Positions 1 to 9,915 of a stretch of 64,000 nt of DNA are shown one piece after another (position 1 is the first letter of the stretch; the number at the start of each line of letters is the position of its first letter). Both the position numbers and the translations under genes were made by a program. Origin of the DNA: Polyangiaceae bacterium (GTDB taxonomy: Bacteria > Myxococcota_A > Polyangia > Polyangiales > Polyangiaceae); NCBI GenBank assembly GCA_022842465.1, contig JALHPN010000011.1, positions 16,051 through 80,050 of the forward strand. The letters are read 5' to 3'. Below the pieces are notes generated by a model. That model did no database searches. It worked only from the letters and a program-made list of their open reading frames with translations, and was not told the origin of the DNA.

Positions 1-381
1 GAGTTCCTGACCGAGCTCGCTCGCGAGGCGCGCCATGCCGTGCGCGATCTCGAGGACGCCGTCCGGATCGCGCTTGCTCGATCCGATGAAGGCGAGCGAC
101 TGCCAGTCGTGCTGCTGGCAGCGGAGCCAGAGCCGCTGCCAGACCGGGTCCATCGTGTTCGAGGCGCTGGAGATCGACGGCATCGACGGCATGCCACCTC
201 CGGACGAGACCTCCATCGGGTTCGCGGGCTGTGCCATCGGCTGCACTTGCATCGTCTCGTTCAGAGGTCGCTTGTTCAACGGTGCGGTCCCCGGGGGCGC
301 GGGGGGTGGGCTCCCCGGAACAGAGACAACCTCTGCGTCATCGGCGCACACCGTCGTGTCATCGTCGTCGAGTATAGCCAC
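1..381 (-). CDS. Partial CDS (N-terminus only, runs off the left edge); possibly CpsD/BY-kinase-like or other P-loop EPS protein
   Basis: Absent from ORF track (no stop in window). Reverse strand from GTG at 381 reads VAILDDDDTTVCADDAEVVSVPGSPPPAPPGTAPLNKRPLNETMQVQPMAQPANPMEVSSGGGMPSMPSISSASNTMDPVWQRLWLRCQQHDWQSLAFIGSSKRDPDGVLEIAHGMARLASELGQEL; normal composition, open to the edge. Function is inferred from context and the ...LAFIGSSKRDPDG.. strand only. Confidence 0.6.
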   Translation of the reverse strand, partial: MAILDDDDTTVCADDAEVVSVPGSPPPAPPGTAPLNKRPLNETMQVQPMAQPANPMEVSSGGGMPSMPSISSASNTMDPVWQRLWLRCQQHDWQSLAFIGSSKRDPDGVLEIAHGMARLASELGQEL

Positions 382-602
382 AACGCCCTTCCGGTCTGAA
401 GTTGGAAACGCTCCTGCTCCACGGCACGTGCCAGGGAGGGGGAAGCCCCACGAAACCCGGGGCGGGGACGGGGATCACCGTCACGCGCGCCGCGCGTTCC
501 CGCGTGGCACCTCTGCCGTCCTCCCCCGCAGCGTGGCGACCTGGCGCGGGCGCGGAGGGGAGCCTCGTCCGGGCGCGGTCCATGCTAGAGTCCGCTGTCA
601 CG

Positions 603-1952
603 ATGGCGTCCGTCCTCGCCGCACGCGCGCGTCAGGCGCTCCTCGCGACCGCGTTCCTCCTCCCGGCGTGCGTGGTCCGCCTCAACGACCGGAACGCTCC
701 GGCCGAGAGCGGCGCGGTGACGGGAGCCCCGGCGAACTGCGCGGCCGTCACCCCGGAGCCGCGCAGCGCTCCCGGCGGCGACGCGGCGCCGAAGCTCGTC
801 GGGCGGTGGGACACGAAGACGGACCCGGCGCGGCCCCGCTCGGACTGGTCCGGCAACTACGTCGAGGCCCGCTTCGAGGGCACTCGCGTCGCGGTGGGCC
901 TCGAGGTCGCGGACGACTTCAAGGACGTCCTCTACACCGTCGCGATCGACGAACGGGAGCCGTTCCAGATCACCGTGACGGGCGCGCGCGCGAACGCGAA
1001 CGCCCCCCGTCAGACGCAGTACGAGCTCGCGCGTGATCTGCCCCCCGGGGAGCACCGCGTCCGCGTGCACCGCGACACGGAGGCGCCGTCCGGCGGCGTC
1101 GTCACGTTCACGGGCTTCGACGTCGCGCCGGGTCGCCTCCTCCCGCCGCTCCAGCGCGCGCGGCGGATCGAGGCCATCGGGGACTCGATCACGTGCGGTT
1201 ACGGCAGCATGGGCGGCAACGCCACCTGCCCGTACGACGTCGAGGTCCGGAAGGTGGGCGACGTCGGCGTCCGCGTCCCAGTCACGGAGAACCAGTTTTT
1301 CGCGTACACGGCGATCGTCGGGCGAGAGCTCGACGCCGACGTGACGACGATCTGCTGGTCGGGAAAGGGCGTGGGCATCAACTACCGCGAGAGCGAGCAG
1401 CCCGACGCCGACGGCGTGCGGAAGCTCCTCGCGGAGGCCACGACGACGATGCCGGACTTCTACAAGCGCATCCTCGCGTACAACGACGAGGAGCTGAAGC
1501 CGCCCGTCCCTGCGCCGAACGAGTGGGACTTCGCGAGCGAGCCCGAGCCGCAGGTCGTCCTCGTCAACCTCGGGACGAACGACTTCACACGCGATCAGGA
1601 GCCGCCGTTCGGCGTATCCGACGGGATCGACCTCCCGCGCTTCCGCGCGACCTACCTCGCCTTCGTCGAGCGCATCCGGCAACTCCGCCCGAACGCGCAC
1701 ATCTTCATGATGGTCCCGCCGATGGTGTCCGACACGTTCCCGCTCGACAACGCGCGCCGCGACCTCGCGGACTCCCTCCGGTTCGTCGTCGCGGAGCGCG
1801 AGGCGAAGGGCGACCGGAAGGTCTACGCGATGGATCTCGTCGAGCAGGGCACGCGTTACGGCCTCGGCTGCGACTACCACCCGAACCTCGTCGTCCATCG
1901 CCTGATGGCCGATCAGGTCCTCGGCGCCGTTCGCAGCAAGACGTGCTGGTGA
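603..1952 (+). CDS. SGNH/GDSL-type esterase lipoprotein (CE2-like acetyl esterase)
   Basis: Lipobox-like N-terminus (LLATAFLLPAC), GDSITCGYGS block, NLGTNDF block, C-terminal DYHPN; ATG 603 preferred over track start 402. Confidence 0.85.
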   Translation: MASVLAARARQALLATAFLLPACVVRLNDRNAPAESGAVTGAPANCAAVTPEPRSAPGGDAAPKLVGRWDTKTDPARPRSDWSGNYVEARFEGTRVAVGLEVADDFKDVLYTVAIDEREPFQITVTGARANANAPRQTQYELARDLPPGEHRVRVHRDTEAPSGGVVTFTGFDVAPGRLLPPLQRARRIEAIGDSITCGYGSMGGNATCPYDVEVRKVGDVGVRVPVTENQFFAYTAIVGRELDADVTTICWSGKGVGINYRESEQPDADGVRKLLAEATTTMPDFYKRILAYNDEELKPPVPAPNEWDFASEPEPQVVLVNLGTNDFTRDQEPPFGVSDGIDLPRFRATYLAFVERIRQLRPNAHIFMMVPPMVSDTFPLDNARRDLADSLRFVVAEREAKGDRKVYAMDLVEQGTRYGLGCDYHPNLVVHRLMADQVLGAVRSKTCW

Positions 1953-1958
1953 GGCGCC

Positions 1959-3623
1959 ATGCAAGGCGGTCGTAACGCTCCGTCCGGTCTCCCTCCGCAG
2001 ATGGCCGGCGGAGGCCAGATGCAGGTGCTCCAGGAGCGCGTGAACCAGACGTACGGCGCCTTCGGGACGGCGCCGGACTACGAGGAGGCCGACCGTCGCG
2101 TCCTCGCCGACAGCTTCCTGAAGCCGACGCTCCGCATCGTGTTCGGCGTGCTCGCCGCCTCGACGCTGCTCTGGTTCCTCTCCCATCCGAGCTTCGACGG
2201 CCCCGGAGCCTGGTCGAACAGCTTCCGCCTCGACAGCGCGTTCGTCGTCGTATGGGCGCCGATCCTCTGGTTTTCGATGACGCGCTTCAAGGTCTGGAAG
2301 AGCGCGCGCATCTACCTCGTGCTCGCGCTCTTCGTCGAGGCGTTCAGCGAGGCGATGTTCAAGGAGATGGGGGAGGGCGGCTACTGGGACACGATCATGT
2401 GGCCCGCCGCGGTCGGCTACTTCGGCACGATCAAGGAGTTCATGGGGGTGCCCGGCGCCTCGCTCCCGATCTTCACGATCGTGACGGTGGGGCTCCTCGC
2501 GCGTGCGATGCGGGGCCCCAAGGCCAGCGGGTTCGAGACCCCTCCGAAGTGGGCGCGCCAGGCGATGTACGCCTTCCTCGGGACGCTCGGCGCCCTCGCG
2601 GTCCTGGGGCTCGCGAAGGGCGGCGCCATCGAGCCTGCTTTCCGGCAGACCGTGCACCTGATGCACCTGCCGCTCGTGACGCTGCTCTTCCTCTACGCGT
2701 TCCGCATCCCGGAGGACCTCGCCGCGATCGGTACCGTCTTCGTCGTGACCGCGCTCGTCCGGAGCGCGATCGTGATGTTCGTCTACTTCGCGATCTGCGT
2801 CCCGGAGGGCATCACCGAGCTCGACGGGAAGCCGGAGTGGTGCACGAACCACTCGGACACCGTCCTCTTCGTCGTCGCGCTCGTGATCCTCATCACGCAC
2901 GCGCTCGAGCGGCGGAGCAACAGGACGACGTGGCGTGCGCTCGGCGCGGGCGCGTTCATCTTGCTCGCGGTCGTCCTCAACAACCGCCGCCTGGCCTTCG
3001 TCAGCCTCGGCATGGCGCCGCTCGCGCTCTACCTCGCGCTCCGGCCGAGCCGTCGCAAGCGTCGCGTCACGATCGCGATGGCGCTCGCGGTGCCCGTCCT
3101 CGCCGGGTACGTCCTCGTCGGCTCCGAGATGCCGCCCGCGCCGATCTGGAAGCCGGCGAAGCTCGTCACGTCCGTCCTCGACCAGAAGGACACCTCGAGC
3201 CAGTCGCGCGACATCGAGAACGAGAACCTGATCTACACCCTGAGCCTCGAGCCCGTCGTGCCGCGCGGCTTCGGGCGGGACTACGAGTACTCGCCGAACA
3301 ACCCGCCGGTCGACCTCAGCGGCGTCTTCGCGAACTTCCGGCTCATCGCGCACAACGGTGTGCTCTGGATGTGGTCGATCGCGGGGTTCGCCGGGTTCGC
3401 GCTCCTCTGGCTCGTCTACCCCCTCGCCGGCACGATGGCGGTCAGGGCCTACCGGTCGTCACCGACCCCCCTCGAACGATCGGCCGCGCTGTCGGCCCTC
3501 GGCGCCGTCGTCGTCTGCGTCATCCAGATCTGGGGCGATCAGGGGTGGAACAGCTACTTGACGCTCACGACGTTCGCGGTCGCGTTCACCGTGGCGACCC
3601 GGCTCGCCGTACGCCATTCGTGA
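1959..3623 (+). CDS. Multi-TM Wzy/O-antigen ligase-like polymerase
   Basis: Many hydrophobic segments, long extracytoplasmic loop, adjacent to Wzz; 6 bp after the esterase stop. Confidence 0.65.
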   Translation: MQGGRNAPSGLPPQMAGGGQMQVLQERVNQTYGAFGTAPDYEEADRRVLADSFLKPTLRIVFGVLAASTLLWFLSHPSFDGPGAWSNSFRLDSAFVVVWAPILWFSMTRFKVWKSARIYLVLALFVEAFSEAMFKEMGEGGYWDTIMWPAAVGYFGTIKEFMGVPGASLPIFTIVTVGLLARAMRGPKASGFETPPKWARQAMYAFLGTLGALAVLGLAKGGAIEPAFRQTVHLMHLPLVTLLFLYAFRIPEDLAAIGTVFVVTALVRSAIVMFVYFAICVPEGITELDGKPEWCTNHSDTVLFVVALVILITHALERRSNRTTWRALGAGAFILLAVVLNNRRLAFVSLGMAPLALYLALRPSRRKRRVTIAMALAVPVLAGYVLVGSEMPPAPIWKPAKLVTSVLDQKDTSSQSRDIENENLIYTLSLEPVVPRGFGRDYEYSPNNPPVDLSGVFANFRLIAHNGVLWMWSIAGFAGFALLWLVYPLAGTMAVRAYRSSPTPLERSAALSALGAVVVCVIQIWGDQGWNSYLTLTTFAVAFTVATRLAVRHS

Positions 3624-3789
3624 ACGTCGCACCTCTGCGTACGATCGGCGCGGCCCGCTCCCGCGCGGCGGATGCGGCGGCCGCGAACGCCGCTACGCGG
3701 GCGATTCCTCCGAGCGCGGAGGGACTTCCAGTCGTCGGCACCCGTCGTGCTACCGTTAGGGTCGGCGTGTAGACTAGCGGAGCGAGCGC

Positions 3790-5547
3790 GTGAACCAGCA
3801 AGCCGAACGACGCGTAGGAACGGTGATCGGCGCCAAGTGGCGCGTCGATGCGCTGCTCGGCTCCGGATCGATGGCTGCGGTCTACGGCGTGACGCACCGC
3901 AACGGAGCGCGCGCCGCGCTCAAGATCCTGCACCCGACCCTGTGCACCGATCCCGCCGTCTGCGAGCGTTTCCTCGGCGAGGGATACCTCACGAACTCCG
4001 TCAAGCATCCGGGCATCGTTCGCGTCCTCGACGACGGCGCGACGGACGACGGCTGCGTGTTCCTCGTCATGGACCTCCTCGAGGGCGAGACGCTCGAGGC
4101 CTACCGACAGCGATGCGGAGGGCGCATCCCGCTCATCGAGTCGCTGAACATCGGCGAGCAGCTGATGGACGTGCTGTCGGCGGTCCACCATGCCGGCATC
4201 ATCCACCGAGACCTGAAGCCCCAGAACGTCTTCCTGTGCGAGGACGGCACGCTCAAGCTCCTCGACTTCGGCGTGGCGCGCGTCCTCGATCGAACGTCGC
4301 AGAGCAAGCTCTCGATGTTCGGTCTCGTGCTCGGCACGCCTTCCTTCATGTCGCCCGAGCAAGCGCTCGGATCGCGGGACAAGGTCGACCACCGGAGCGA
4401 CATCTGGTCTCTCGGCGCGACGATGTTCACGTCGCTCACGGGAGAGACGGTACATCTCGGCGCGAACGTGCAGGCGCGGCTCCTCGCAGCGGCGACCGTC
4501 AAGGCGCGCTCGATCCAGATGGTGATGCCGGATCTCCCGCTCCCGATCGCCGCCGCGATCGACATGGCGCTCCGCTTCAAGAAGGAGGATCGCTGGCAGA
4601 GCGTGGACGCGTTCCGACGCGCCGTCCGAGACGCGCGCGTCGAGCTCGATCTCGGTCGGCTGCCGACGCCGGTCGATCCCTTCGAGATCCGCGGCGGCAG
4701 CGTGCGCCCCCCGCCTGCGCTGGGGCGAGGCCAGGCCTCGCACGCTCCGGAGGCCGCGGCCGCGCTCGACGGCGAAGGCGCGACGACGTCGTCGGCGAGC
4801 ACGCACGGGCCCGACGGGACGTTCATCGGCGTCGGGTCGGGACCGGGCGAACAGATCCGCGGCATCGTCGGCAACGACGGCTCGCTGCCCGCCGCCGGCG
4901 ACGCCGTCCCGCAGGCGGCCCCGAGCATCCCTCCTCCGCCGAACACACCCAACTTCGGCGGCATGCGCGGCTCGCGGCCGGACGGCCACGAATCGAGCAT
5001 CCCTGCCACGTTCGGCGGCGGCGACGGCGACAGCATCGGCACGCCCGTCGACGAAGAGGTCTTCGGTCGTCGCCGGAGGCGACCCGGCGTCTGGGTCGCG
5101 GCGGTCCTCTTCGCCTCCGTCGCCCTCGGCGGCCTCGCGTTCTTCGCGGTGAGGGATCCCCAGCGAGGGACGAACGGGAGCGGCGTCGACGTCCCTCCGT
5201 CGGCGCTCCCGAGCGCGGTCCCCTTGCCGCTGCCGTCGGCGACGACGCCCGCACCGCTCGACACGATCGTGATCGGCGACGCGCCCGGGCCTGCGAGCGC
5301 GGGGACGGACGGGGGTGCGGCGGCGAGGCCCGCGCCGGCGACACCCTCGGTGATCCCGGCGAACGGGGTCGTCCCCCGGAACGGCGGTCGCTTGCCGCGC
5401 CCTGCCGCCAACAACGCAGCGACGCCCGTGGCAACTCGCCCCCACGAGGATCCGCCGCCGGCGACGACCCCGGCCCCCACGACGACCACCGAGCCGGTCC
5501 GTCCACCCCCCAATCTGCAGCCTGATCCGTTCGGGACTCCCGAGTGA
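3790..5547 (+). CDS. Hanks-type Ser/Thr protein kinase with TM and Pro/Ala-rich C-terminal tail
   Basis: GSGSMAAVY loop, ALKIL, HRDLKPQN, LLDFG, SPEQ; TM VWVAAVLFASVALGGLAFFAV. Confidence 0.95.
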   Translation: MNQQAERRVGTVIGAKWRVDALLGSGSMAAVYGVTHRNGARAALKILHPTLCTDPAVCERFLGEGYLTNSVKHPGIVRVLDDGATDDGCVFLVMDLLEGETLEAYRQRCGGRIPLIESLNIGEQLMDVLSAVHHAGIIHRDLKPQNVFLCEDGTLKLLDFGVARVLDRTSQSKLSMFGLVLGTPSFMSPEQALGSRDKVDHRSDIWSLGATMFTSLTGETVHLGANVQARLLAAATVKARSIQMVMPDLPLPIAAAIDMALRFKKEDRWQSVDAFRRAVRDARVELDLGRLPTPVDPFEIRGGSVRPPPALGRGQASHAPEAAAALDGEGATTSSASTHGPDGTFIGVGSGPGEQIRGIVGNDGSLPAAGDAVPQAAPSIPPPPNTPNFGGMRGSRPDGHESSIPATFGGGDGDSIGTPVDEEVFGRRRRRPGVWVAAVLFASVALGGLAFFAVRDPQRGTNGSGVDVPPSALPSAVPLPLPSATTPAPLDTIVIGDAPGPASAGTDGGAAARPAPATPSVIPANGVVPRNGGRLPRPAANNAATPVATRPHEDPPPATTPAPTTTTEPVRPPPNLQPDPFGTPE

Positions 5548-5659
5548 CCGTGTCCGGCTGAGCCGCGGCACGCGGCGTGAAAGCCCGAGCACGGAGCTCA
5601 CGAAGAAATCTCGTACGCTCGCACGACCCGAAACGAAGAGAGACGAGGAACAAAGCACG

Positions 5660-7237
5660 ATGGCGCGCATCGAGGAAGCGACCCTCTTCCGTCCGGACCC
5701 GAAGCTCCAGTACCCCGGGCAGCGCGGGGGGGGCGGCGGCGGTGGTGGTGGCGGCGGCGGCGGTGGTGGCCGCGGCGGAGGTGGCGGGGACGAGGACGAC
5801 GGGCCGAACATCGCCGTCCGCGAGCGCGTGTCCGAGGCCGCGCGCTCGGCGCGTCGCCGGAAGGGCCTCTCCTTCGTCGTCGTCATGATCTGCGGCGCGC
5901 TCACCGTCCTCGCGTCGATCTTCGCGCCGCGCACCTACGGGGTGGACGCTCGCGTCCTCGTCCAGCGCACGACGGCGATCACGGGTCAGCAGCAGCAGCA
6001 GCAGTGGACCTCGCCCGAGGAGCAGCGCACGCAGCAGCGCGAGTTCGAAGAGCAGGTCATGGCGCGTGACAACATCATCGCCATCGTGAAGCAGAAGAAC
6101 CTCATCGATCGCTGGGACGACATGCGCCAGCCGCATCGTCGCCTGATCGACAAGATCAACCGGAAGCTCGGCAAGGCGCCGCCGGGAGACGAAGAGAAGT
6201 TCGAGGCCCTCGTCAACAACATCGAGGGGCGCCTCAAGGTCTACATGGACGGCGCGACCGTGAACCTCCGCCTCGACTGGTCGGAGCCTCTCGCGGCGCG
6301 CGACATCGTCGACGCAGCGGTGAAGAACTTCCTCGACGCGCGCTACCAGTCCGAGGTCGGCGTCATCCCGACGCGCCTCAAGATCCAAGAGGGCCAGGTC
6401 GCCGGCGCCCACAAGGATCTCGAGAGCGCGGCGCGCACGCTCGTCCAGCTCCAGAAGGCGAACGATCCGAACCGCCGCGTGAACGTCGTCATCCCGGCGC
6501 TCCCGCAGGGGCTGAACGCCCGGCAGGAGCCGCCGCCGGACGCCGATCCGGCGCTCAAGGCCGAGCTCGAGAACGTCAGAAACCAGCTCAACGTCGTGCA
6601 GAACGCGAAGCTCCAGCGCGTCGCGGAGCTCCAGCACCAGCTCACCGAGAAGAAGCAGACGCTCGCGGAGGGGCACCCCGAGATCATCGCCATGAAGCAG
6701 ACGCTCGAGGCGACGAAGGCGGACACCCCCGACATCGCCGCGCTCAAGGCGAAGGAGCGGGACATCCTCAACCAGATCGCCGCCAAGCAACAGCAGCAGG
6801 TCACCGCGCAGAAGGCCGCCGCCGCCGCGGCCGCGACGCCACGGCCGGTCGCGATTCCGACGCCGGCTCCCGTCCCGACGGAGAAGCCGCCCGAGGTCAA
6901 CGCGCTCGGTCCGACCAACGTGCAGGATGCACAGGTGCAGTTCGAGGCGGCGAGCCAGCGATACCAGGAGGCCGTGAAGGTCCTCCAGCAGATCCAGCTG
7001 GAGAAGCAGACGGCGGAAGCGGCGTACACCGCGCGCTACCGCGTCGTCCACCCGGCCGAAGTTCCGGCCGGTCCCAAGCGGCCCGTGGGGCTCATCGCCG
7101 TCGTCATCGGCGCGCTCGCCACCATCGCCGCGGTCCTCGCGGTCGCTGCGCTGGCAGATCGCTTCTCGGGGATCTTCTTCGAGCCCCGTGACGTGCGCGA
7201 TCGCCTCGGACTGCCCGTCTTCGCCACGTTCTCCTGA
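5660..7237 (+). CDS. Wzz/GumC-type polysaccharide chain-length determinant (no fused kinase domain)
   Basis: N- and C-terminal TM segments, coiled-coil periplasmic region, Pro-rich VVHPAEVPAGPKRPVGLI motif before TM2, typical of Wzz/PCP. Confidence 0.85.
   Translation: MARIEEATLFRPDPKLQYPGQRGGGGGGGGGGGGGGGRGGGGGDEDDGPNIAVRERVSEAARSARRRKGLSFVVVMICGALTVLASIFAPRTYGVDARVLVQRTTAITGQQQQQQWTSPEEQRTQQREFEEQVMARDNIIAIVKQKNLIDRWDDMRQPHRRLIDKINRKLGKAPPGDEEKFEALVNNIEGRLKVYMDGATVNLRLDWSEPLAARDIVDAAVKNFLDARYQSEVGVIPTRLKIQEGQVAGAHKDLESAARTLVQLQKANDPNRRVNVVIPALPQGLNARQEPPPDADPALKAELENVRNQLNVVQNAKLQRVAELQHQLTEKKQTLAEGHPEIIAMKQTLEATKADTPDIAALKAKERDILNQIAAKQQQQVTAQKAAAAAAATPRPVAIPTPAPVPTEKPPEVNALGPTNVQDAQVQFEAASQRYQEAVKVLQQIQLEKQTAEAAYTARYRVVHPAEVPAGPKRPVGLIAVVIGALATIAAVLAVAALADRFSGIFFEPRDVRDRLGLPVFATFS
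5726..5788 (+). repeat. GGN codon tract encoding Gly15-Arg-Gly5
   Basis: Read directly: ggg ggg ggc ggc ggc ggt ggt ggt ggc... in the Wzz N-terminus. Confidence 0.95.
5987..6004 (+). repeat. (CAG)6 encoding Gln6 in Wzz periplasmic region
   Basis: Six perfect CAG triplets, in frame (ITGQQQQQQW). Confidence 0.95.
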
Positions 7238-7255
7238 CGGACGACCCACGATGCG

Positions 7256-7281
7256 AGCGCCCGTTCTCCGGAGCGGGCGCT
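7256..7281 (+). terminator. Hairpin downstream of wzz (AGCGCCCG-N10-CGGGCGCT)
   Basis: 8-bp perfect arms 19 nt after the Wzz stop; weak T content downstream. Confidence 0.45.
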
Positions 7282-7341
7282 TCGCCGTTTGTCCGGACGG
7301 TTGGGCGGCACGCGCGCTGCAGCGTGGACCGGCGAGCGACC

Positions 7342-8316
7342 ATGAAGAATCAACGCATGTTCATCACCGGTGTCGCCAGCCCCGTCGGCGCACGTCTCGC
7401 GGCGCGGCTCCTCGACGAAGGGCACGAGGTCGTCGGCGTCGACGACCTCTCGAGCGGCAGCTGGGCCACCATACGCGAGCTCGAGCGTGCGCCGCGCTTC
7501 GCGTTCGTCGAGCACGACATCGCGCGACCCTTTCGGGTCGACGCCGACGCCATGTTCCACCTGGCGGTGCCTTCGTCGCGCAGGCGCTGCGAGAACGCGC
7601 CCCTCGACGCCATGCTCGCGAGCGTGGTGGGAACCGGCCGCGTGCTCGAGCTCGCGGGGGAGCGCGCGATGCGCGTGGTGATGGCGACGTCGGTGGATCG
7701 CTGGGGCGAAGGCGTGCGCTGCGCGGAGGCGCTCGCCGTCGAGCACGTGCGGGCGCGGCGCGTGGACGTGCGACTCGTCCGCACGGGCCGCGTGTTCGGG
7801 GAGAACGTGCCGCTCGACGACGGCGGCGTCGTGACGCGCCTCGCGATCCAGGCGGCACGCGGCGAGCACCTCGACACGGGCCCATGGCCGATGCGTTCGG
7901 TCCGCGTGTCCTACGTGGACGATGTCGTCGAGTCGCTCGTCAGGGCCATGCGTCACGAGCTCAGGCTTCCGCCGTTCGTCACGCCGCTCTTCGACACGAC
8001 GCCCCACGATGTCGCGAACGCCGTCGCCTCGGTGCTCGCGAACGCGCCCACCACCGAGCGCGGGATCGGCGGCGCGTCGAGCACCGGCGCGGCCCCCGGA
8101 CCGACCTCGATGCCCGTCTCCGGCAGGCCGACCATGCCGGAGACGCTCCCCGCGTCGCTCGTGCTCGGCCTCGAGCACTCCGTCGCCTTCGAGACGGCGG
8201 TCGCGCGGACCGTGCTCGCCGTGCGCGCGCGGCTCGAGGGCCTCGCGGCGGTGAAGCCGCCGGCTCCCGGCGCCGAGCCACGCGGGCTTCCGCCGGTGGC
8301 GCAACGCGCGTCCTGA
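7342..8316 (+). CDS. NAD-dependent epimerase/dehydratase-family (extended SDR, UXS-like) protein, catalytic dyad substituted
   Basis: Rossmann start MFITGVASPVGARLAARLLDEGHEVVGVDDL; VRLVRTGRVFGEN; RVSYVDDVVESLVRAM. No YxxxK (see findings). Confidence 0.8.
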   Translation: MKNQRMFITGVASPVGARLAARLLDEGHEVVGVDDLSSGSWATIRELERAPRFAFVEHDIARPFRVDADAMFHLAVPSSRRRCENAPLDAMLASVVGTGRVLELAGERAMRVVMATSVDRWGEGVRCAEALAVEHVRARRVDVRLVRTGRVFGENVPLDDGGVVTRLAIQAARGEHLDTGPWPMRSVRVSYVDDVVESLVRAMRHELRLPPFVTPLFDTTPHDVANAVASVLANAPTTERGIGGASSTGAAPGPTSMPVSGRPTMPETLPASLVLGLEHSVAFETAVARTVLAVRARLEGLAAVKPPAPGAEPRGLPPVAQRAS

Positions 8317-8331
8317 GCGCACAATCCGACC

Positions 8332-9138
8332 GTGAGCACCGAGAAGAACTTCCATGCCGCGCCGTCCGGGGTGAGCCAGGACCCCCTCTACGATCCGTCC
8401 ATCCCGACCCCTTCGCACGCCGAGCGCGCGAAGACCCTCGCCGCGTCGCGCAAGTCGGGGGCGCTGTCCACGCTGGCGATCGATCCTGCTGGCCATCCGT
8501 ACGGCTCGCTCGTCACCACGGCGCTCTTCGAGGGGTCCCCCACGTTCCTCATCAGCGCGCTCGCAGAGCACACGCGCAACTTGCGGCAGGATCCGCGGGC
8601 GTCGCTGCTGCTCGCGGAGGCGACGGACGACGACCCGCTCGCGCTCGGTCGCGTCACTCTTCTCGGGCGGTGCGAGCCTCTCACCGAGGCGCCTGCGACG
8701 TGCCGCGAGGCGTACCTCGAGGCGCACCCGGACGCGCGCTACTACGTCGACTACGGGGACTTCACGTTCTTCCGCCTGACCGTCGAGTCGCTCCGCTACA
8801 TCGGCGGCTTCGGCCGCATGTCCTGGGTGAGCGCGAAGGACTGGTACGCCGCCACACCCGACCCGATCGCGCCGTTCGCCGGCGAGATCACCCAGCACAT
8901 GAACGAAGACCACAAGGACGCGATGGCGAGCTACTGCCGTGCGTTCTCGAAGGCGCGCGACTTCGACGAGGTGGTGATGACGAGCGTTGACCGCTACGGC
9001 TTCGAGGTGTCCGTTCGCACGAAGGCGGGCGCACGTCCGGTCCGCTTCGCCTTCTCCAGCCCGGTGGACGGCCCGGCTGCGGTACGCAAGGAGATGGTCG
9101 ACCTCGTCAGGAGGGCGCGCGCGGCCCTCGGGGAGTGA
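8332..9138 (+). CDS. HugZ-like pyridoxamine 5'-phosphate oxidase-fold protein with DUF2470-type C-terminus
   Basis: Split-barrel FMN-like N-terminal region and C-terminal ITQHMNEDHKDAM motif; GTG start. Confidence 0.85.
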   Translation: MSTEKNFHAAPSGVSQDPLYDPSIPTPSHAERAKTLAASRKSGALSTLAIDPAGHPYGSLVTTALFEGSPTFLISALAEHTRNLRQDPRASLLLAEATDDDPLALGRVTLLGRCEPLTEAPATCREAYLEAHPDARYYVDYGDFTFFRLTVESLRYIGGFGRMSWVSAKDWYAATPDPIAPFAGEITQHMNEDHKDAMASYCRAFSKARDFDEVVMTSVDRYGFEVSVRTKAGARPVRFAFSSPVDGPAAVRKEMVDLVRRARAALGE

Positions 9139-9150
9139 GCGCCGCGGGCG

Positions 9151-9915
9151 TCAGTCCCCGAGGAACGGCGCGACGAACGACTGGAAGGCGTCGACGCGGG
9201 TGTCCACGCCGAACTGGGTGCAGGTCTGGTCGCCGTACGAGGTGACGCCGACGACCGAGGCAGAGCCGCCCGCGCCTTCGAGCAGCGCCGGGCCGCCGGA
9301 GTCCCCGAAGCAGGTGTTTCGGGTGCGGTCGCCGTAGGCGAACTGCGTCCCGCCGATGGCGGTGATCGGCATCGCGACGCTGCGCTTCGTCCCGGAGCCG
9401 GCGCCGGTGCGACCGTTCGAGGCGCCGTAGCCGACGTGGAGCAGGGTCCGGCCGACCCAGCCCGCGTCGAGCGCCTGCGTGTTGAGCGGGATCGGCGACA
9501 CGGGCGCGTCCTCCGCGAGGACGGCGACGGCGATGTCGTTCGTGAGGCGCGCGCCGTCGTAGCGCGGGTGGGGGACGAGCTGCGTGATGCGGACGAGCGC
9601 TTCGGGCTGGAACGCCGACGCGCCGAGGACGAACGCGACACGATTGGCGCGGACACCCTCCACGCAATGGGCGGCGGTCAGGACGGCGCGCTTGCCGACG
9701 ACGGTCCCCGTGCAGAACGGGCCGCTGGCGTTGATGAAGGCGCCGACGGCAGGATGCGCCGTCGTCGCCCTGCCGCCGACGATGGCGGACTCGGTGCTCT
9801 CGACGGGGCTCGACTCCTCGCCTTCGGCGACCTCGTCGGTCGGTTCTGTGCATGCTGCAAGCATCGCGGCGAGGGCAGCGAGCGACACGAGGCGGAGCGT
9901 GGTGGGAACGGACAT
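9151..9915 (-). CDS. Secreted trypsin-like serine protease (S1), lipoprotein
   Basis: LAAMLAAC lipobox; IVGGR; TAAHC; NDIAV; GDSGGP catalytic motifs. Confidence 0.92.
   Translation of the reverse strand: MSVPTTLRLVSLAALAAMLAACTEPTDEVAEGEESSPVESTESAIVGGRATTAHPAVGAFINASGPFCTGTVVGKRAVLTAAHCVEGVRANRVAFVLGASAFQPEALVRITQLVPHPRYDGARLTNDIAVAVLAEDAPVSPIPLNTQALDAGWVGRTLLHVGYGASNGRTGAGSGTKRSVAMPITAIGGTQFAYGDRTRNTCFGDSGGPALLEGAGGSASVVGVTSYGDQTCTQFGVDTRVDAFQSFVAPFLGD

Noticed and set aside
35-1036. 333-aa plus-strand ORF at left edge
   Set aside because: Overlaps the partial minus-strand CDS and the real GDSL frame; composition is non-protein-like.
585-3353. 922-aa minus-strand ORF
   Set aside because: Antisense to the GDSL and Wzy genes; R/E/D/H-rich composition typical of GC-rich shadow frames.
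5726-5788. G-tract as sequencing artefact
   Set aside because: Frame is maintained on both sides and synonymous GGG/GGC/GGT codons are mixed, so it is likely real, although exact length needs read support.
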